From Ustilaginoidea virens (lineage: Eukaryota; Ascomycota; Sordariomycetes; Hypocreales; Clavicipitaceae): 64,000 nucleotides of DNA. The position numbers and the translations under genes are program-made. This document shows, piece after piece, positions 11,615 through 23,616 of the stretch; positions within the stretch are counted from its first letter, which is position 1, and every line of letters begins with the position of its first letter. Below the pieces are notes generated by a model. The model was not told where the DNA came from. It ran no database searches and saw nothing but the letters and a program-made list of their open reading frames with translations. The DNA is taken from contig NC_057320.1 in the NCBI RefSeq assembly GCF_000687475.1, positions 1 through 64,000 on the forward strand. The letters are read 5' to 3'.

Positions 11615-14600
11615 GCCTCCTCAACCTCCTGGCTCTCCTAGCCCTAGCCCTAGCCCTAGCCCTAATATACCTACTAATCTAAATCCAGATATTCCAGGGG
11701 ATCAAACGCATTAATACAGAGATTGCAAGCAGGAGAAGCCTATTAATCAATTCATCAATCTTAAGAACTTAAGCAAGTTTACACAAAAATATTTAGAATA
11801 TCGCAATAAGCAGAATGCTCCGGTATATTATATATGTGCTATTATTTATAACTTACTAATTTATATTTCTATAGGAACGAGTATAGAATCGATTTACTAA
11901 AGGCATTTCTATAATAATAAGAAGCAATAAACGACCTATTAGTAGTATACTATCTGTAGAAGAGCAGCCTACTCAACGATATACTACATTACTGCCGCGG
12001 GAACATAATGCAGATATACTACAGTACGAGCTACTAGCTGCTCGTTTCTCTAATATGGTTAGAAATACTACTCATTCGATAAGGTTTCTTCGTTAAAGGC
12101 AGTCTTCTTAAGATAATCTACAGTAAGCAAGAGCTCAGGCTCAATAGGTATAATCTAGCTCTATAGAATAGATACCTACCTAGCTAATTAAAACAGGCTA
12201 TCATTCGACGTAAATATCGCGCTATACATTATGCCGGCGAGGTTCTAAACCTAATACTATCAATTAACGAATTAATATAAGGTAATCTCCCTTAAAGCTC
12301 TATCCCTTAGAGGCCTTAGCTATAAAACCTCTTTAGTAGTCAACTCGATATTATTCCTAGGGTATTAGCGAATACTTCAAATAACCCTAGGGATAGTCAC
12401 GTTTTTAACTGCGATATCTACAGTATAACTCGCCCTATTAGTGCTCGTTATAATAGAATAGATACTTACATTTACTATACTACTAGGCTAAATGTATAGT
12501 TACTAGTCGAGGAGAAGGTTTATAACCTCTACTAGTATATCTATCCTCGATAAGAGTTTATCGGCATTAATGGCATTGAGTATATTTACTGTAGAAGATA
12601 TTATCGTAATTAGGCAAATACTCCTTTAATAACTAGGGAGTCGGATATAAATCTATCCGCATCTCTAGTATCTACTATTTTAGGTATTATATTAAGACTT
12701 TACTCTCTTGGTCCTATTGTAGTACCTAAAGCAGAGCCTATTCTCCCTAACCCTATTTTTAATAGCGATATTAATAAAAATTGCCTAATTAGGCGCGACT
12801 ATACTTTAATTCAGCAGTAAGTTAATAGTCTGAATTCCAATATCATAGAGTTTTGCCTATATTATAAGATGCGATGGTTCGACTTTAAACTAAAGAATAG
12901 AATCTACAGCTCTTATAACTATCGCAATACTATTCTATCTAGTCGAGGAATATAGACTTAGTATTATATTAATTAACCTTTCTTTTAGTTTAGTGAAAAT
13001 AAGCTTAATCCTAGCGAAGTTCCTAGCTATTTGCTTAAGCTAACCTAGGTAGAAGAGATACTTATCGCTAAGGTTCATATTCATATTATAGTCATAACGT
13101 ATTGCAATCAACAATATAGATACAAAGGTTATATTATTAACTTTATAAAGAATATTAGCCAGGTCTACAATTAGCTACCCCTTTTGCCAAAAGATCTTAA
13201 TATTATTATTCTGCATCCTTCTAATCAAATAAGCCAGCCTCATATAATTAGATAGTTTTATAATCAATTTCGGGTACGTCAGAATATTATTCAGGCTTAG
13301 CTTATACATCTTCGCTAGAATTATACCGGTTACCGCCATATTAAGATTATTAAGGAAAATATTAATCGTCTCCTTTAAGATAGCGATATTATAGATCAGC
13401 TAACTATTAAGAATGCCAATACTACAGAAATTAAAGAAGTCTTTAATGATAATAAAGATAACCAGGTGACTACACAATACGAGGCAGCAGTAGTGCCTAA
13501 CTTTATTGCCGAATAATAAAAACTTACTAGGCTACGCAATCAGATTTAAGGCAATTAGAATAATCCTCCAATTCCTATAGAGCAGATTCCCCTTCAAACA
13601 ATTCAACAGACATATTTTAATATACTATAGATGCGTAATACTCCTCTTAATAAATTTAACCGCTCGCAGCCACTACTATCAGAAGCCTTTCCTAAGCTCT
13701 TTCTAAATAGTAAAACAGATTTTATCAAGCCTTAGGAGCGTAATATCACTTACTCTAATTACATCAATCGGCTTCTTAAGTATTATAATAGCCGTTTTGC
13801 GCGTTACCCTCGCTTCCTATATATTGCCTTCAATACGCTTATATACTAATAGGTAAATAAGCGAAGTGCTTACTTTATAAAGAGAGATAACCGCTATAAC
13901 CTAATCGATATTAACCAGCTTCGCCTTACCTTTAACTCTAATATGGCAGAAGCTAAGGCATTACTTAATTCTATCGTAAGATTTATAGGCAGTCTTAGGG
14001 GCATAAAAGCATATTAGGGAGGCCGAAGACACCAGCTTAAAGCTTATATCTATACTCTCGGTTGCCTAAGTATATTTATTACCCTTTCTGCTACTAATCT
14101 GCATTAGCAAGATCTTTAAAGGCATATGCCGCGGTATAAGGAATAGTTATAAGCAGATAACCAAAGCAAAGCTAAAATTGCAGCTAAGAATCTCCAGGAA
14201 AACCCTCATATATTGGCATAATATTTCGAGTTTCGGTTCTAGATATTTCTTACATACATTTTAAAGCTAAAATTCGGCATTATAGAATATTAGTTTCGGT
14301 ATAAATAGTAGGCGAAGGGCAGCCCTTATGCTCACTGCCTATTTTAGATTAAAGATGCCCTAAAACCTGATCTAAATATTAATAAACTAAAGCAAGTATT
14401 TATCGACTTCTAGGGTTATCATATTCTTACATTTAATGCCAATCTAGCGCGTACTAGACTATAGCATTAAGGGAACAATCCCTTAATATCGCTAGTCTTC
14501 AATCTAATATTTAACGATTTAGTTAATATTATCAACCGTATGCAGCATTATAGATATAGTAATGCATACTATCAGCGATGTAAACGACTTCTAAATAGAA

Positions 14601-17165
14601 AGTTATCTAATGAAACTTACTGCCGGTTCTTTTTCCCTTAGCCGTATCATTCAGAGCTAATTATTACCATACAATTAAACCCCTAATATATGGTATTCGA
14701 TAGAGTGCGAAATGACTCTTATATAAATAATTATAATCTAATAATTATGCTCTTATGGCTAGCCAATATCGACTTTATGCTATATACAAGCTCATAGGCC
14801 ACTATTAACTATATTACGAAATACTATAGTAAATCAGAAAAGAAATCGATTAGTTATAAATAGATGGCAAAAGAAATCCTTCTATAAATCAATTCTAGCT
14901 ATAGGCTTATCGGCTTTATAGCCAAACTTCTAAATCGTCTAATTGCTAAAAGAGACTGGTCTATGCAAAAGGTAATACATTTATTATTAAATCTTAGACT
15001 TTAAGATAGATCTCGTATAATTTGTACTATTAACTACCGTCCCCCTAATAAATATTAGAATGCTAATTATCTTCCTACTAAGGGGGACAATCGCATTCAA
15101 TTAACTGCAAATTAGTACTAGAAATATCTTAATCGTCTTAATAACCTAGTAGATATTACTTTCTTCCGGTTCTTAACTCGATATAACTTTTCTAAAAAGC
15201 CTAAGAATTAGAGAGAGTTCCTAAATACAGTAAATCGTATACTTAACTACTTTCCTCGATATAAAGTAAATCCCAACTCTAAAACCTTTAAGGATTTCTA
15301 TCGGGTTAAACTTATACTTTATCATCTATATATAGACTTCAACCAGCTGAAAACTATTAAAGATAAGATATTCGCTACCTTTTATAAAGCATACCAATAT
15401 TATAGGGATATTTATAGAGATACTCATAAAAATAACTACTATAGAGAATTTCCCCCCTTTTTACTAGATTAATTTAAAGAGGACCTAAACTAGGAAGATA
15501 AAGTCCTACGAGAGGGATAGCAAAAATTAGCTAGGCAAATACTACATATAGAACTTAATAATAATGAGGTTCCCCTATTTAGTAATTGCGATCTAGATTT
15601 AGGTTTTAATTGGTTGTCTTATATTAGTAAGTATCTAAATCTTTTAGTTTAAAAGAGGGAATATTAAAAGAATTAAAAGGAGGCCTTTAACCCTATTATT
15701 TCTAGAGGGCCACTTAGCGACTATATTATTTTAAGCTTAAATACTAAGCAACGCCTTATCTACGATATATTCATAAAGCATCTTAATAACACTTTTAATC
15801 GGAATCTTCTAACCCTATTGCCGCTATTACTTTAGGTTAATAGTCAGGGAGGCACTAGAAAGTCCTTTATTATCTACACTCTATTAATTAAGTTAAAAGA
15901 ACAACTTCCAGGATATATTATTCGTACCGCCCCTATTAAGATTACTGCGAATAGGATAAATAGTACGACTTTACATTTATTACTTCATCTTCCCGTTTCT
16001 CAGCAAATTACGGTATTGCCTAATCTATCAATAAATAAGCTAGTAGACCTTCAAGCTAAACTGCAACCTATTAAGTATATTATTATTAATAAAAAGTCTA
16101 TAATTAGCCTAAAGACTTTTTATTCTATCGATCGGCACCTCCATTAAATCTTTACTAATAATAAATACTTTAGTAGCTATAGCGTTATTCTATTTAGAGA
16201 TTTCTACTAGCTTCCGCCTGTTTTCGAAAAGCCTTTATTTAGTATTAATCTACTTACTAATAGTATAGATCTTACGGGCCGCAATACATATTATGCATTT
16301 AATTAGACTATCATACTTAAATAGATAGTACGCTAATAGGGAGATAATTAAGCACTATTTCGTAAAGCTCTTTAAGGGCTTCATTAAGGTCATCCGACTA
16401 TTAAGAATTAGCGGCTTCTTTATATACGAATTTAAGTGCAACTCTCTCCTATAGAAGTAAATTCCTTTATTAATACTATTCGTATCTATAGTACAAACCA
16501 GAAAGTCCGCGATTATAACCGTAACTATATAGAGAAACTATCGACTGCGATTATTCAAATTAATGCCTCTTATATAAGCAGTCTTAGCTATAATACTAAC
16601 TCTTAGACTATTAGGAATCTTTATAAAACCTTACTAATATACATCGGGGCAAAAGTTATATTAATAGAGAATATCTAGACCGATATTAGCCTAATTAATA
16701 GTATAATAGGCAGTATAGAAGATATCTATTAGGATTATAATATCACTAATCCTCGTAAGAAAGCCCTAAAGATTCTTTTTATATAGCTAGATAAATACTC
16801 AGGACCCCCATTCTTCCTATCGCCTGATATAGCTACAGTCGTTCTAATCTTCTATTTTTATCGCGAGTTTATTAAGGGTAGTTATTTATACGACTATCAC
16901 CAATTTCCTCTAACTATAGCATATAGCATTACGGTTCATAAGTCCTAAGGAATTACGCTTAATAAAGCTATAACTAATATCTCTACAAAGGAGTTTACAA
17001 CAGGGCTAACATATATAGCTATCTCGCGCATCAAGACCCTTAAGGGCATTATATTTAATGCGCCCTTTAATTTTAGTACTTTAGTATTGCAAACTAACCT
17101 AGATTCTACTCCTAAGGCGATTAATACTCGGCGAAGAGAAGCCTAGACTATTTACGCCGCTTAAT
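11615..17165 (+). pseudogene. Helitron-like Rep/PIF1 helicase relic, copy 2 (near full length)
   Basis: RIP-degraded plus-strand relic of a Helitron replicase-helicase, a rolling-circle-type transposition protein. In order: a Pro/Ser run at 11625-11665 (codons CCTAGC); a degenerate Cys-type zinc finger (11715-11825, reads RDCKQEKP then EYRNKQNAP, Cys now Tyr) followed by a plausible intron (GTATAT...CTATAG); PLLPKDLNIIILHP at about 13175-13215; RYPRFLYIAFNTL at about 13800-13840; the Helitron-like N domain at about 13970-14480 (SLRGTKAY, LGCLSIFITLSA, WFRYK-like); a PIF1 Walker A (GGTRKS) at about 15850-15867; motif VI (TVHKS-stop-GITLNKA) at 16930-16965; and YIAISRIKTLKGIIF at 17010-17060. 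Trp and Gln codons read as stops. It ends near 17163. Not functional. Confidence 0.85.
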
Positions 17166-17198
17166 CAACCCTATTACTATAGGTAAAATGCGCCCTTA

Positions 17199-17503
17199 GG
17201 CGCATCTTGCTTATAGTCGGCCTAGACTTTAATAGGCTAGATACGCTTACAAAATAATATATCAATACTATTAAGCGCATCCAGCCTATAGTCAGCCTAG
17301 ACTCAATCCATAGGCTAAATGTACTTAAATATATTAACACTATTAAGCGCGTCCGGCCTATAGTCAGCCTAGACTCGATCTATAGGCTGGATACGCTCCC
17401 CTATCCTAATAAATCAATCAATACAAAAGAAATAAGATTATTAAATATTAAGCGCATCTAGCCTATAGTCAGGCTAGACTCGATATATAGGCTAGATACA
17501 CTT
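17199..17503. repeat. array of four palindromic units (GCGCATCCAGCCTATAG / CTATAGGCTGGATACGC)
   Basis: Units at about 17199-17246, 17275-17325, 17347-17396 and 17452-17501. Each carries a left arm (GCGYATCYAGCCTATAG), an inner GTCAGCCTAGACTCGAT and a right arm (CTATAGGCTRGATACGC) that is the inverse of the left arm, so each unit can form a hairpin of about 15-17 bp stem. Spacers differ in length. The array sits directly 3' of the helicase stop. Confidence 0.85.
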
Positions 17504-17551
17504 ATGCTAATATTATTCTTATTAACTATATCTAGCCTGTAGCCGCTATCT

Positions 17552-17722
17552 AGGCGGTATATTATTTCTTCTTCAATAGAAGGAGCGGTATATTATTTCT
17601 TCTTCAATAGAAGGATCGGTATATTATTTCTTCTTTAATAAAAGGATTGGTATATTATTTCTTCTTCAACAAAAGGATTAATATATTATTTCTTCTTTAA
17701 TAGAAGGATCGGTATATTATTT
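17552..17722. repeat. short hairpin tandem array (GGTATATTATTTCTTCTTCA unit)
   Basis: About six units of roughly 30 bp: GGTATATTATTTCTTCT followed by TCAATAGAAGGA and variants. The CTTCT...AGAAG core is palindromic. It corresponds to the sparser array at 8905-9155 in copy 1, so unit number and spacing changed after duplication. Confidence 0.85.
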
Positions 17723-18685
17723 ACTTATTTTACGATAGTAAAGACGACTATTTAGGAGAGGACGAGGATAATAATTAAAATAAGGATTAGGATAATAAAT
17801 TATATAAGTTATATTAAATATAGATATACTCCCTTTTATCTGATATATAGTCATTATTTCTTAATATATCGTTCTATATGCATTATATGGCATCGCGATA
17901 ACCTTACTTATATCCCCCCCTCCTTTGCCCTGCCCCTCTATTCTAATTAATATCAAAGTGTTATATACTAGAATTCGTAAATTAGTATTCAACCTAAGCT
18001 ATGAGCAAAAAGGTCGTATTTTAATGCAATTAGTAGTAAGGCCGGCATTACCAATTCGCTAATAAATACTGCATAAGACCGGCCCTTATATAGTAGACCT
18101 CGTTATAAGTATACGGGCATTAAGGCTGCTTCCTTGCCTAGTTTAAAAAGAAGAAACCCCCCCCGCTATAGTTAGAAGTTAAGGATAGTAGGTTAGATTG
18201 GTAATAGTAGGGTATTATATATAAATAGATTAGCTTAGATAGTAATTGAATATACCTTCTACCGTAATACTAATATATAATAGGATACGACTGATGATTG
18301 ATAACCGACAACCGACGACCGACGACCGATAATAACCACTAATAACTATCGACTACTAATAACCCATACCGACCTACGTCGAACAACCGACCGACTGACC
18401 GACCGAAATAATTAAGATTATTATACTAACCTAATTACTGTTTTATGCGTATCGGGGGCTTCAGTTACTTAGTGATCTAGGTTGTGATGTATTACCTCAG
18501 GTTGTCAGACTAGTGCCTAAGGCGGCTGGGTTGTTTATACAGCGTCAAGTCCTAGCTAGCCGCCCAATTAATACCTCTCCAATCTAGTAAGGGTAACCCC
18601 CATTTTTTAGTATATAGGATATATTACGCGATATCTTAGATATTTACGCGATATTATACGCGATATCTTCCAGTGGCAAGGGAGG
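17723..18685 (+). mobile_element. 3' tail of Helitron-like copy 2
   Basis: 17895-18280 and 18475-18575 are closely similar to 9285-9660 and 9895-10005. A CCGACCGA/ACCGACGACC low-complexity tract lies at 18290-18420. No gene is visible. A Helitron 3' CTRR end with adjacent hairpin could not be fixed. Confidence 0.65.
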
Positions 18686-18689
18686 TATA

Positions 18690-18830
18690 TTCCTAAGTGA
18701 GAATATAACGCAAAATATCGCCCATTTAATTGCATATAGGGAAAGAAAGTAAGCACACTTACGAGTCTTAGCACTTCTGTGCACATTAAGGTCGTGCATT
18801 CGAATCCCGCGCATACGATTTTTTTTATAA
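18690..18830 (+). repeat. tRNA B-box-like segment ending in poly-T (SINE-like), copy 2
   Basis: Carries GTGCATTCGAATCCCGCGCA followed by a T run at 18820-18827, parallel to 10140-10255. B-box-like sequence and terminal T run are conserved between copies whose flanks have diverged. No full tRNA fold was found. Confidence 0.35.
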
Positions 18831-18937
18831 AAAATGGGGCCACAATAAAGATAACCTGACTAATTAGATTGTGAATTTTTGGAGAAAAGTGGGGCCGCAA
18901 AAAAATTAATCCCGATCTATAATCACACTTATAGGGC

Positions 18938-18996
18938 TCCTCCGCTTTCCCTATGCCTTTGAGACCGAAGAATTCGGCGGCACCCTAGTAGAGCTT
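18938..18996 (-). repeat. dispersed repeat fragment shared with 35308-35359
   Basis: On the minus strand this reads CTAGGGTGCCGCCGAATTCT then AAAGGCATAGGGAAAGCGGA, matching plus-strand 35308-35359. It again ends at the AGGGAAAGCGGA boundary found in blocks A and B. Confidence 0.7.
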
Positions 18997-20353
18997 CGGA
19001 TTAAATACAGATAAGCTAATCAACTTTAAATGGGTCTGGATCTGTGCGCACGTCCTCCCTATCTGACAGTCCTCCCTTCCCATCTACTACCCACCACATC
19101 AACTCAAAGACCTGATTCTCTTAATCTTGACCTGCATCAACTCGATATTCTCGGTAGGTCTTACAGATCAACACCATTTTAAGTCGTCTTGCAGGTGTGT
19201 GAGGTGCCTTGTGCGTAAACCGCCTTTCAAGTTGGGCATTGAACTTGGTTGCGTGAAGAGGGCATAATGGCAAGTGACTAAAGCCGACTGCGGGATAAAC
19301 TTATGGAAAATCTTGAAGTTGATGATCTGATTGGACGCGGATGGTTCTTTTTCCTTCGAACAGCAGAGAGTAGAGCTATTTATATAGTAACTGGCCCCTC
19401 GGAGCACGCCGCAAATAGATAAGAGTTGCGATATCAGCCAGCTTGAGATGACAAGTCGTTGTTAATATCCAGCTCCTTCCGCATTAGCTCGGTAAAGCGA
19501 CTTTACGCCACTGCACAGAATGTGTTACGGAAGTGAGGAAGCTGCAGGCCGAATAGGCAGCTACATAGGAATTGGTGTGCAATCCATGTTCGCGGGCTGC
19601 TATACGACTGTATCTGTTATATGCACGCACTTTATTAACTGACTGACATATTATCAAGATATACTCTGTTATTTTATAGTTGCAGGTCTTGTGAATAGCA
19701 GTTTGTTTCGGATCCCTCAATACTACGCGAGCCTGTGTGCAAACCATCTTTGCAGAGGCTGTATAGACTAAGTACTCTCTTTCAGTATGCAGAAGACAAC
19801 TTACTAATTTCTATTTCCTTCTCCTATTATCTTGATAATCAGTGTATGCCCTACTAGTCCGGTTACGAGCGACTGCCAAAGAATAGAGATTAAAGCAGGG
19901 TATCGCTAGAATATGCAAGTATTTTAAGAAGAACGATCGAATCGAACGGCGTGACTTCAGGGTCGCGAGAACAAGGTCGAGACCTAATAATTGGCTGGAC
20001 GAAGGTGTCCGTTCCACGAATAGATCTCGTTAGCTTCCAAACAACCGCGTGAAACGAAATTGAACTATAGAAGGTAGGTGAAGTGTCCAAATGCGGATCC
20101 ACGGCACAAGCTACTGAATAAGAGGCAGTTTCGCACAACTCCACAAGTCTTGGCGCTTGTGATGAGTCAAGATTTGAGGACAATAAGGGCATGGGGGCCA
20201 GGAGCCTCCTAAAGTGCGGCCGACCTTGGCCTCGGGGTCTGATGGCATGGGGAAGCTGGGTCTAAACTGGGATCTTCATTTGCTTTAGAAGAAGGCTTAA
20301 GCCATGAATGCATGCTACTCAACGATAGGTACAACGAGCTGGTGCAAAATGTG
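18997..20353. other. transition region without a supported gene
   Basis: Composition is normal and RIP signs fade. Several minus-strand open frames of 60-100 codons exist (for example 19484-19747 and 19890-20192), but they overlap each other, lack recognisable domains and show no convincing start context. Part should be the 3' flank of the kinase gene at 20354. Confidence 0.5.
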
Positions 20354-22651
20354 TTAGGAAACGCCGCAGTGCCCAAGGTTATTAATGACCTCATCATAGG
20401 CGGCAATCACTGGTCTATAGAGTTGATCAGGCTCTCCGGTTGGAGTCCCCATAAACAGCCTCGCGGTGTCTCCGAAAAGAATCTTCCTGATCTTCAAACA
20501 AAGTGGTTTCACAATGGCAAAAGCCTTTGGGAACTCGCCCATGATGTCTTCCAGCCCATCTACAGTCATGTGCCCTCTTTTCACATCTGCAATATCTTGG
20601 AATCTTCCAATCTCCCACTTCCGAAGACGACTCTCCTGCGGTGGTGTTTCTTGATTCGCGAACCCGTTCCGCCATGACTGGCGCGCGCACATCCAAAGCA
20701 GCACATAAAAAAAAGACTCCAGGTCGTGGCGGTATGTGTGATCGACCCTCCGCAGCACCTCCACTGCCATGAACTGCATCGTGCCGGTCTGGTGTCGGGC
20801 TCCACTGGGACCGCTATCCCTCTCCTTTGCCAGATCTAGATCAATCAGCATACCTTCAAACCCGTCTGCTGCTTCGGGTTTCGTGATGATGATATTGTTT
20901 GATGAGATGTCGCGATGCAAAATATTACCCACTGTGTAAAGAGACTTATGTGCCTTAATTGCGTCGCGCATCGCCGCAAGCAGCTCTTCGATCGACCGGA
21001 AGTCGCTGATCACCCGCCCAGCTGGTGAGATGACGAGACAGGAGTATATCCTATTCTCCCACAAGTCCTCGCCGGAGGTGTACAGGCTTGGCCTCGTGTG
21101 CTTCGACAGGGTATTGGTCACCTTTTGAGACACCTTTGGCCTCTGGCTGCTGGACCGCAGTTTTTTCGATCCCGACGCGCCATCGGAGGTGTGATCGGAA
21201 GAAGACTTGCGCTTGCCTCCACTGCTAGTCGACGGCAAATCGTCAAATTGAACGGTCTCACTCCGGAATCGATGATGTTCCCCAAATTCCAAACCCTCCC
21301 GAAGCTCTGCGATGGTAGTGATTCGACGGTGCGCAACGACTCTCGCCACCCCTTCAACGCCTCTCTCTTCGGCTAGCTTCAGCTGCTCTACCTCCAGCTT
21401 CCGCTTATCTGATACCCATGAAAACTTTGCGACGTTACCGCCTCGCGTCTCAAAACAGGTAGTGCCACGACACACCACAGCCTTCTGCCGGACGATCGGC
21501 CTTCCCAGCCTGATACTTGTTTCTCGGCCGCTTGCATCGTTCAAATTTACACACTGATGCCCATGCTTTCGCTCAATAAACACATCGAGACCCAATGTAG
21601 CATCATCCATCGTGGCATACCCGACAAGCGCCCGAGCAAACTTATCCGGCTCTTCGTGGATATCGAATGTACCCGAGCTATACGGTCCAGACCGATCGAA
21701 GACCCACAGCTCCATCATAGAAGCGCAGAGCAAGAATGCGTGAACGTATCGGCGGGTCGGCTGGTCAGTGAAGACGCTTCGGATGTATCGCGTAAGCTGG
21801 AGGAAGTCCTCCTTAAATCGGCTCTTATCGTAAGACTTTTTGTGCTCTCCAATGACAAAGACATCCTTATACATCGGCGTGCTGCCTGGTTTCTTAGCTG
21901 GTATTTGAAAAAAGAGGTCCATCTGACCTTTCCGTTCCTTAAACTGGTTGGCGGTTTTAGTCGTATAAAGCTTATGCGGTGCATTAGATAGGAAACGGTC
22001 CTCTAGGGTGCGAAACCAGTCCCAGACTGGCTTCTCGTCAGGCGTGACTGGGAAGTCCGCCCACCTCTTCCCATTATGCGCTGTCATGACTTCTTTTAGC
22101 ATTATTTCCTGTTCTTTGCGCCAGCTCTTAGGGTTAAAGAACCTATTCATAAACCCGCCAACATTGCGGAAGGTGCAGTCCTTAATTTCGAAGAAGAGTT
22201 CTCTCTCAATAATATAGCGCGTTTCGCTATTGACAAGTCGACTATAGCTGCTTTTGACCGGTGTGCCTTTAAAGGTAGTAGCGATGCTCGATAATGGGGG
22301 CGCGATATCGCTAAGGTTTTCGATTATGATATAAGCCGCTTCCCAAATGTCTGCATCGGAGGATTCAATGGCGCATCGGATAAGAGGGCGGAATTGGCCG
22401 AGGTCTACTAAGCCCCCTCTTACGTGCTGCTGTATAGCAAATAGCTTGACTGCCACATTGCCACGTCCGTCAGGAGAGGGTAGGCTGAATGCCGCCGTTG
22501 ACCCGACCAGGGCCGAAAGAAGGCTGGCGACATCTTCCTGCTGGGGTTTGCCGGCTATATTAGTATTGCGTAGCTTACCTCGAAGGGGATTAAGGGTGTC
22601 AGTAAGCGGGCGCTTTGATATTATTAGGAGGTCCTCCTCTGATAGTGTCAT
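20354..22651 (-). CDS. FunK1-type fungal protein kinase-like protein
   Basis: 765 aa, one open exon. It matches the architecture of the FunK1 (fungal-specific kinase-like) family, expanded in many Pezizomycotina and Agaricomycetes. Residues 1-400 are the variable N-terminal region, with a conserved stretch near 245-320 (MDLFFQIPA, then FVIGEHKKS). The kinase core follows: a possible ATP lysine at 409 (VAKFSW), a low-complexity Ser/Lys insert at 473-515 that looks like a nuclear localisation signal, catalytic loop HRDISSNN at 579-586, a metal-binding motif DLD at 604-606 in place of DFG, and the HTYRHDLESFFYVLLWM helix at 638-654 typical of FunK1. Substrates are unknown. It lies alone between the dead transposons and the chitinase gene. 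Start chosen at the first ATG of the frame. The C-terminus could be extended by an unrecognised intron. Confidence 0.85.
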   Translation of the reverse strand: MTLSEEDLLIISKRPLTDTLNPLRGKLRNTNIAGKPQQEDVASLLSALVGSTAAFSLPSPDGRGNVAVKLFAIQQHVRGGLVDLGQFRPLIRCAIESSDADIWEAAYIIIENLSDIAPPLSSIATTFKGTPVKSSYSRLVNSETRYIIERELFFEIKDCTFRNVGGFMNRFFNPKSWRKEQEIMLKEVMTAHNGKRWADFPVTPDEKPVWDWFRTLEDRFLSNAPHKLYTTKTANQFKERKGQMDLFFQIPAKKPGSTPMYKDVFVIGEHKKSYDKSRFKEDFLQLTRYIRSVFTDQPTRRYVHAFLLCASMMELWVFDRSGPYSSGTFDIHEEPDKFARALVGYATMDDATLGLDVFIERKHGHQCVNLNDASGRETSIRLGRPIVRQKAVVCRGTTCFETRGGNVAKFSWVSDKRKLEVEQLKLAEERGVEGVARVVAHRRITTIAELREGLEFGEHHRFRSETVQFDDLPSTSSGGKRKSSSDHTSDGASGSKKLRSSSQRPKVSQKVTNTLSKHTRPSLYTSGEDLWENRIYSCLVISPAGRVISDFRSIEELLAAMRDAIKAHKSLYTVGNILHRDISSNNIIITKPEAADGFEGMLIDLDLAKERDSGPSGARHQTGTMQFMAVEVLRRVDHTYRHDLESFFYVLLWMCARQSWRNGFANQETPPQESRLRKWEIGRFQDIADVKRGHMTVDGLEDIMGEFPKAFAIVKPLCLKIRKILFGDTARLFMGTPTGEPDQLYRPVIAAYDEVINNLGHCGVS

Positions 22652-23616
22652 TCTGAGGACTGGCGTGCAAAGGCCATGGCTGATGCTCGACCAGTGATGC
22701 GAGGAATTCAGCTCGGAAGCGTGAGGTGGAGAAAGTATTACGGTGCGCTCAGGGTGGAAATGAGGGAGGCAACAGCGCGACTGATCACGTGCTAGGCGAA
22801 CTATAGGCCACCAGCCACGCCATGCCTATTTGGTGACGTAAGTCACAGCTCGCCTGTTGAATCAGAGCAATATATATAAAGGTATAAGTGCGGACTTTAT
22901 ATTTAAAAAAATAAGAACGATTTGTTAATATGTTCGAGTGGAAGACTATACTGCATTCGAATGAGCATGGATGCAGCACCACTATTGATGCTGAATTGTA
23001 CTCTCGACTCGGCCAAGTGTGCGGCCAATTGCACCACAGCTTGAGCAAGCTCTGGTGGAGAAAGAGGGGTGGAGTGTCGAGCCATGAAGTACATGCGACA
23101 GGAAAATAATTAAGTCAGGTCAGAGAGGAACCAAAATGACAGCCAACTGCCAAAACAAGGTTCTCGTTTCGCAAATGCTTCATACTCCAGGAAGATATCG
23201 CCTCCTTAAGAATGAACTGGGTAGAATGGTATGCCGCCCGTCTCCTATCACACTCGCATCCTAGCCATATTGACGGCGCTAGATGAACTTGTCACATGCG
23301 TTATTAGCCGCAATCGGATTGCGTAGGAGGTAGGTCTCCATTTCAACCCTGAAACTAGCCGATCGAATGAAATGGCTGGCCTGCAACCCTCCACTTGGAG
23401 CTTATCATTGTGAAGCGCGCGCTTCGAACTCGGGCACGGCGATTATATGTAACAATAGTTATCACAGCCCTACCTCTCCGAGCCATTCTTCCGTAACAGC
23501 TACTTCTATCCCCGGTTTGCATATATTAACGTTGACAGGGTAGTTTCTAATTTTAAGACTTCTGATTTCGCGATGTAGCCGCCTTTTGCAATACTACTGT
23601 AATGTGTACGACCGTA
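22652..23616. other. intergenic region between the kinase and chitinase genes
   Basis: Contains the kinase promoter and the chitinase 3' flank, both on the minus strand. Small open frames (22785-23094) overlap in different frames and show no features. I see no RNA gene. Confidence 0.5.

Noticed and set aside
11638..11663. Interstitial telomere-like (CCCTAG)4 CCCTAA run between the two Helitron-like copies
   Set aside because: It is in frame with the N-terminal Pro/Ser-rich part of the helicase relic (codons CCT AGC), so it is better explained as a coding repeat than a healed telomere.
19484..20192. Minus-strand open frames of 68-100 codons
   Set aside because: They overlap each other in different frames and lack conserved motifs; probably non-coding 3' flank of the kinase gene.
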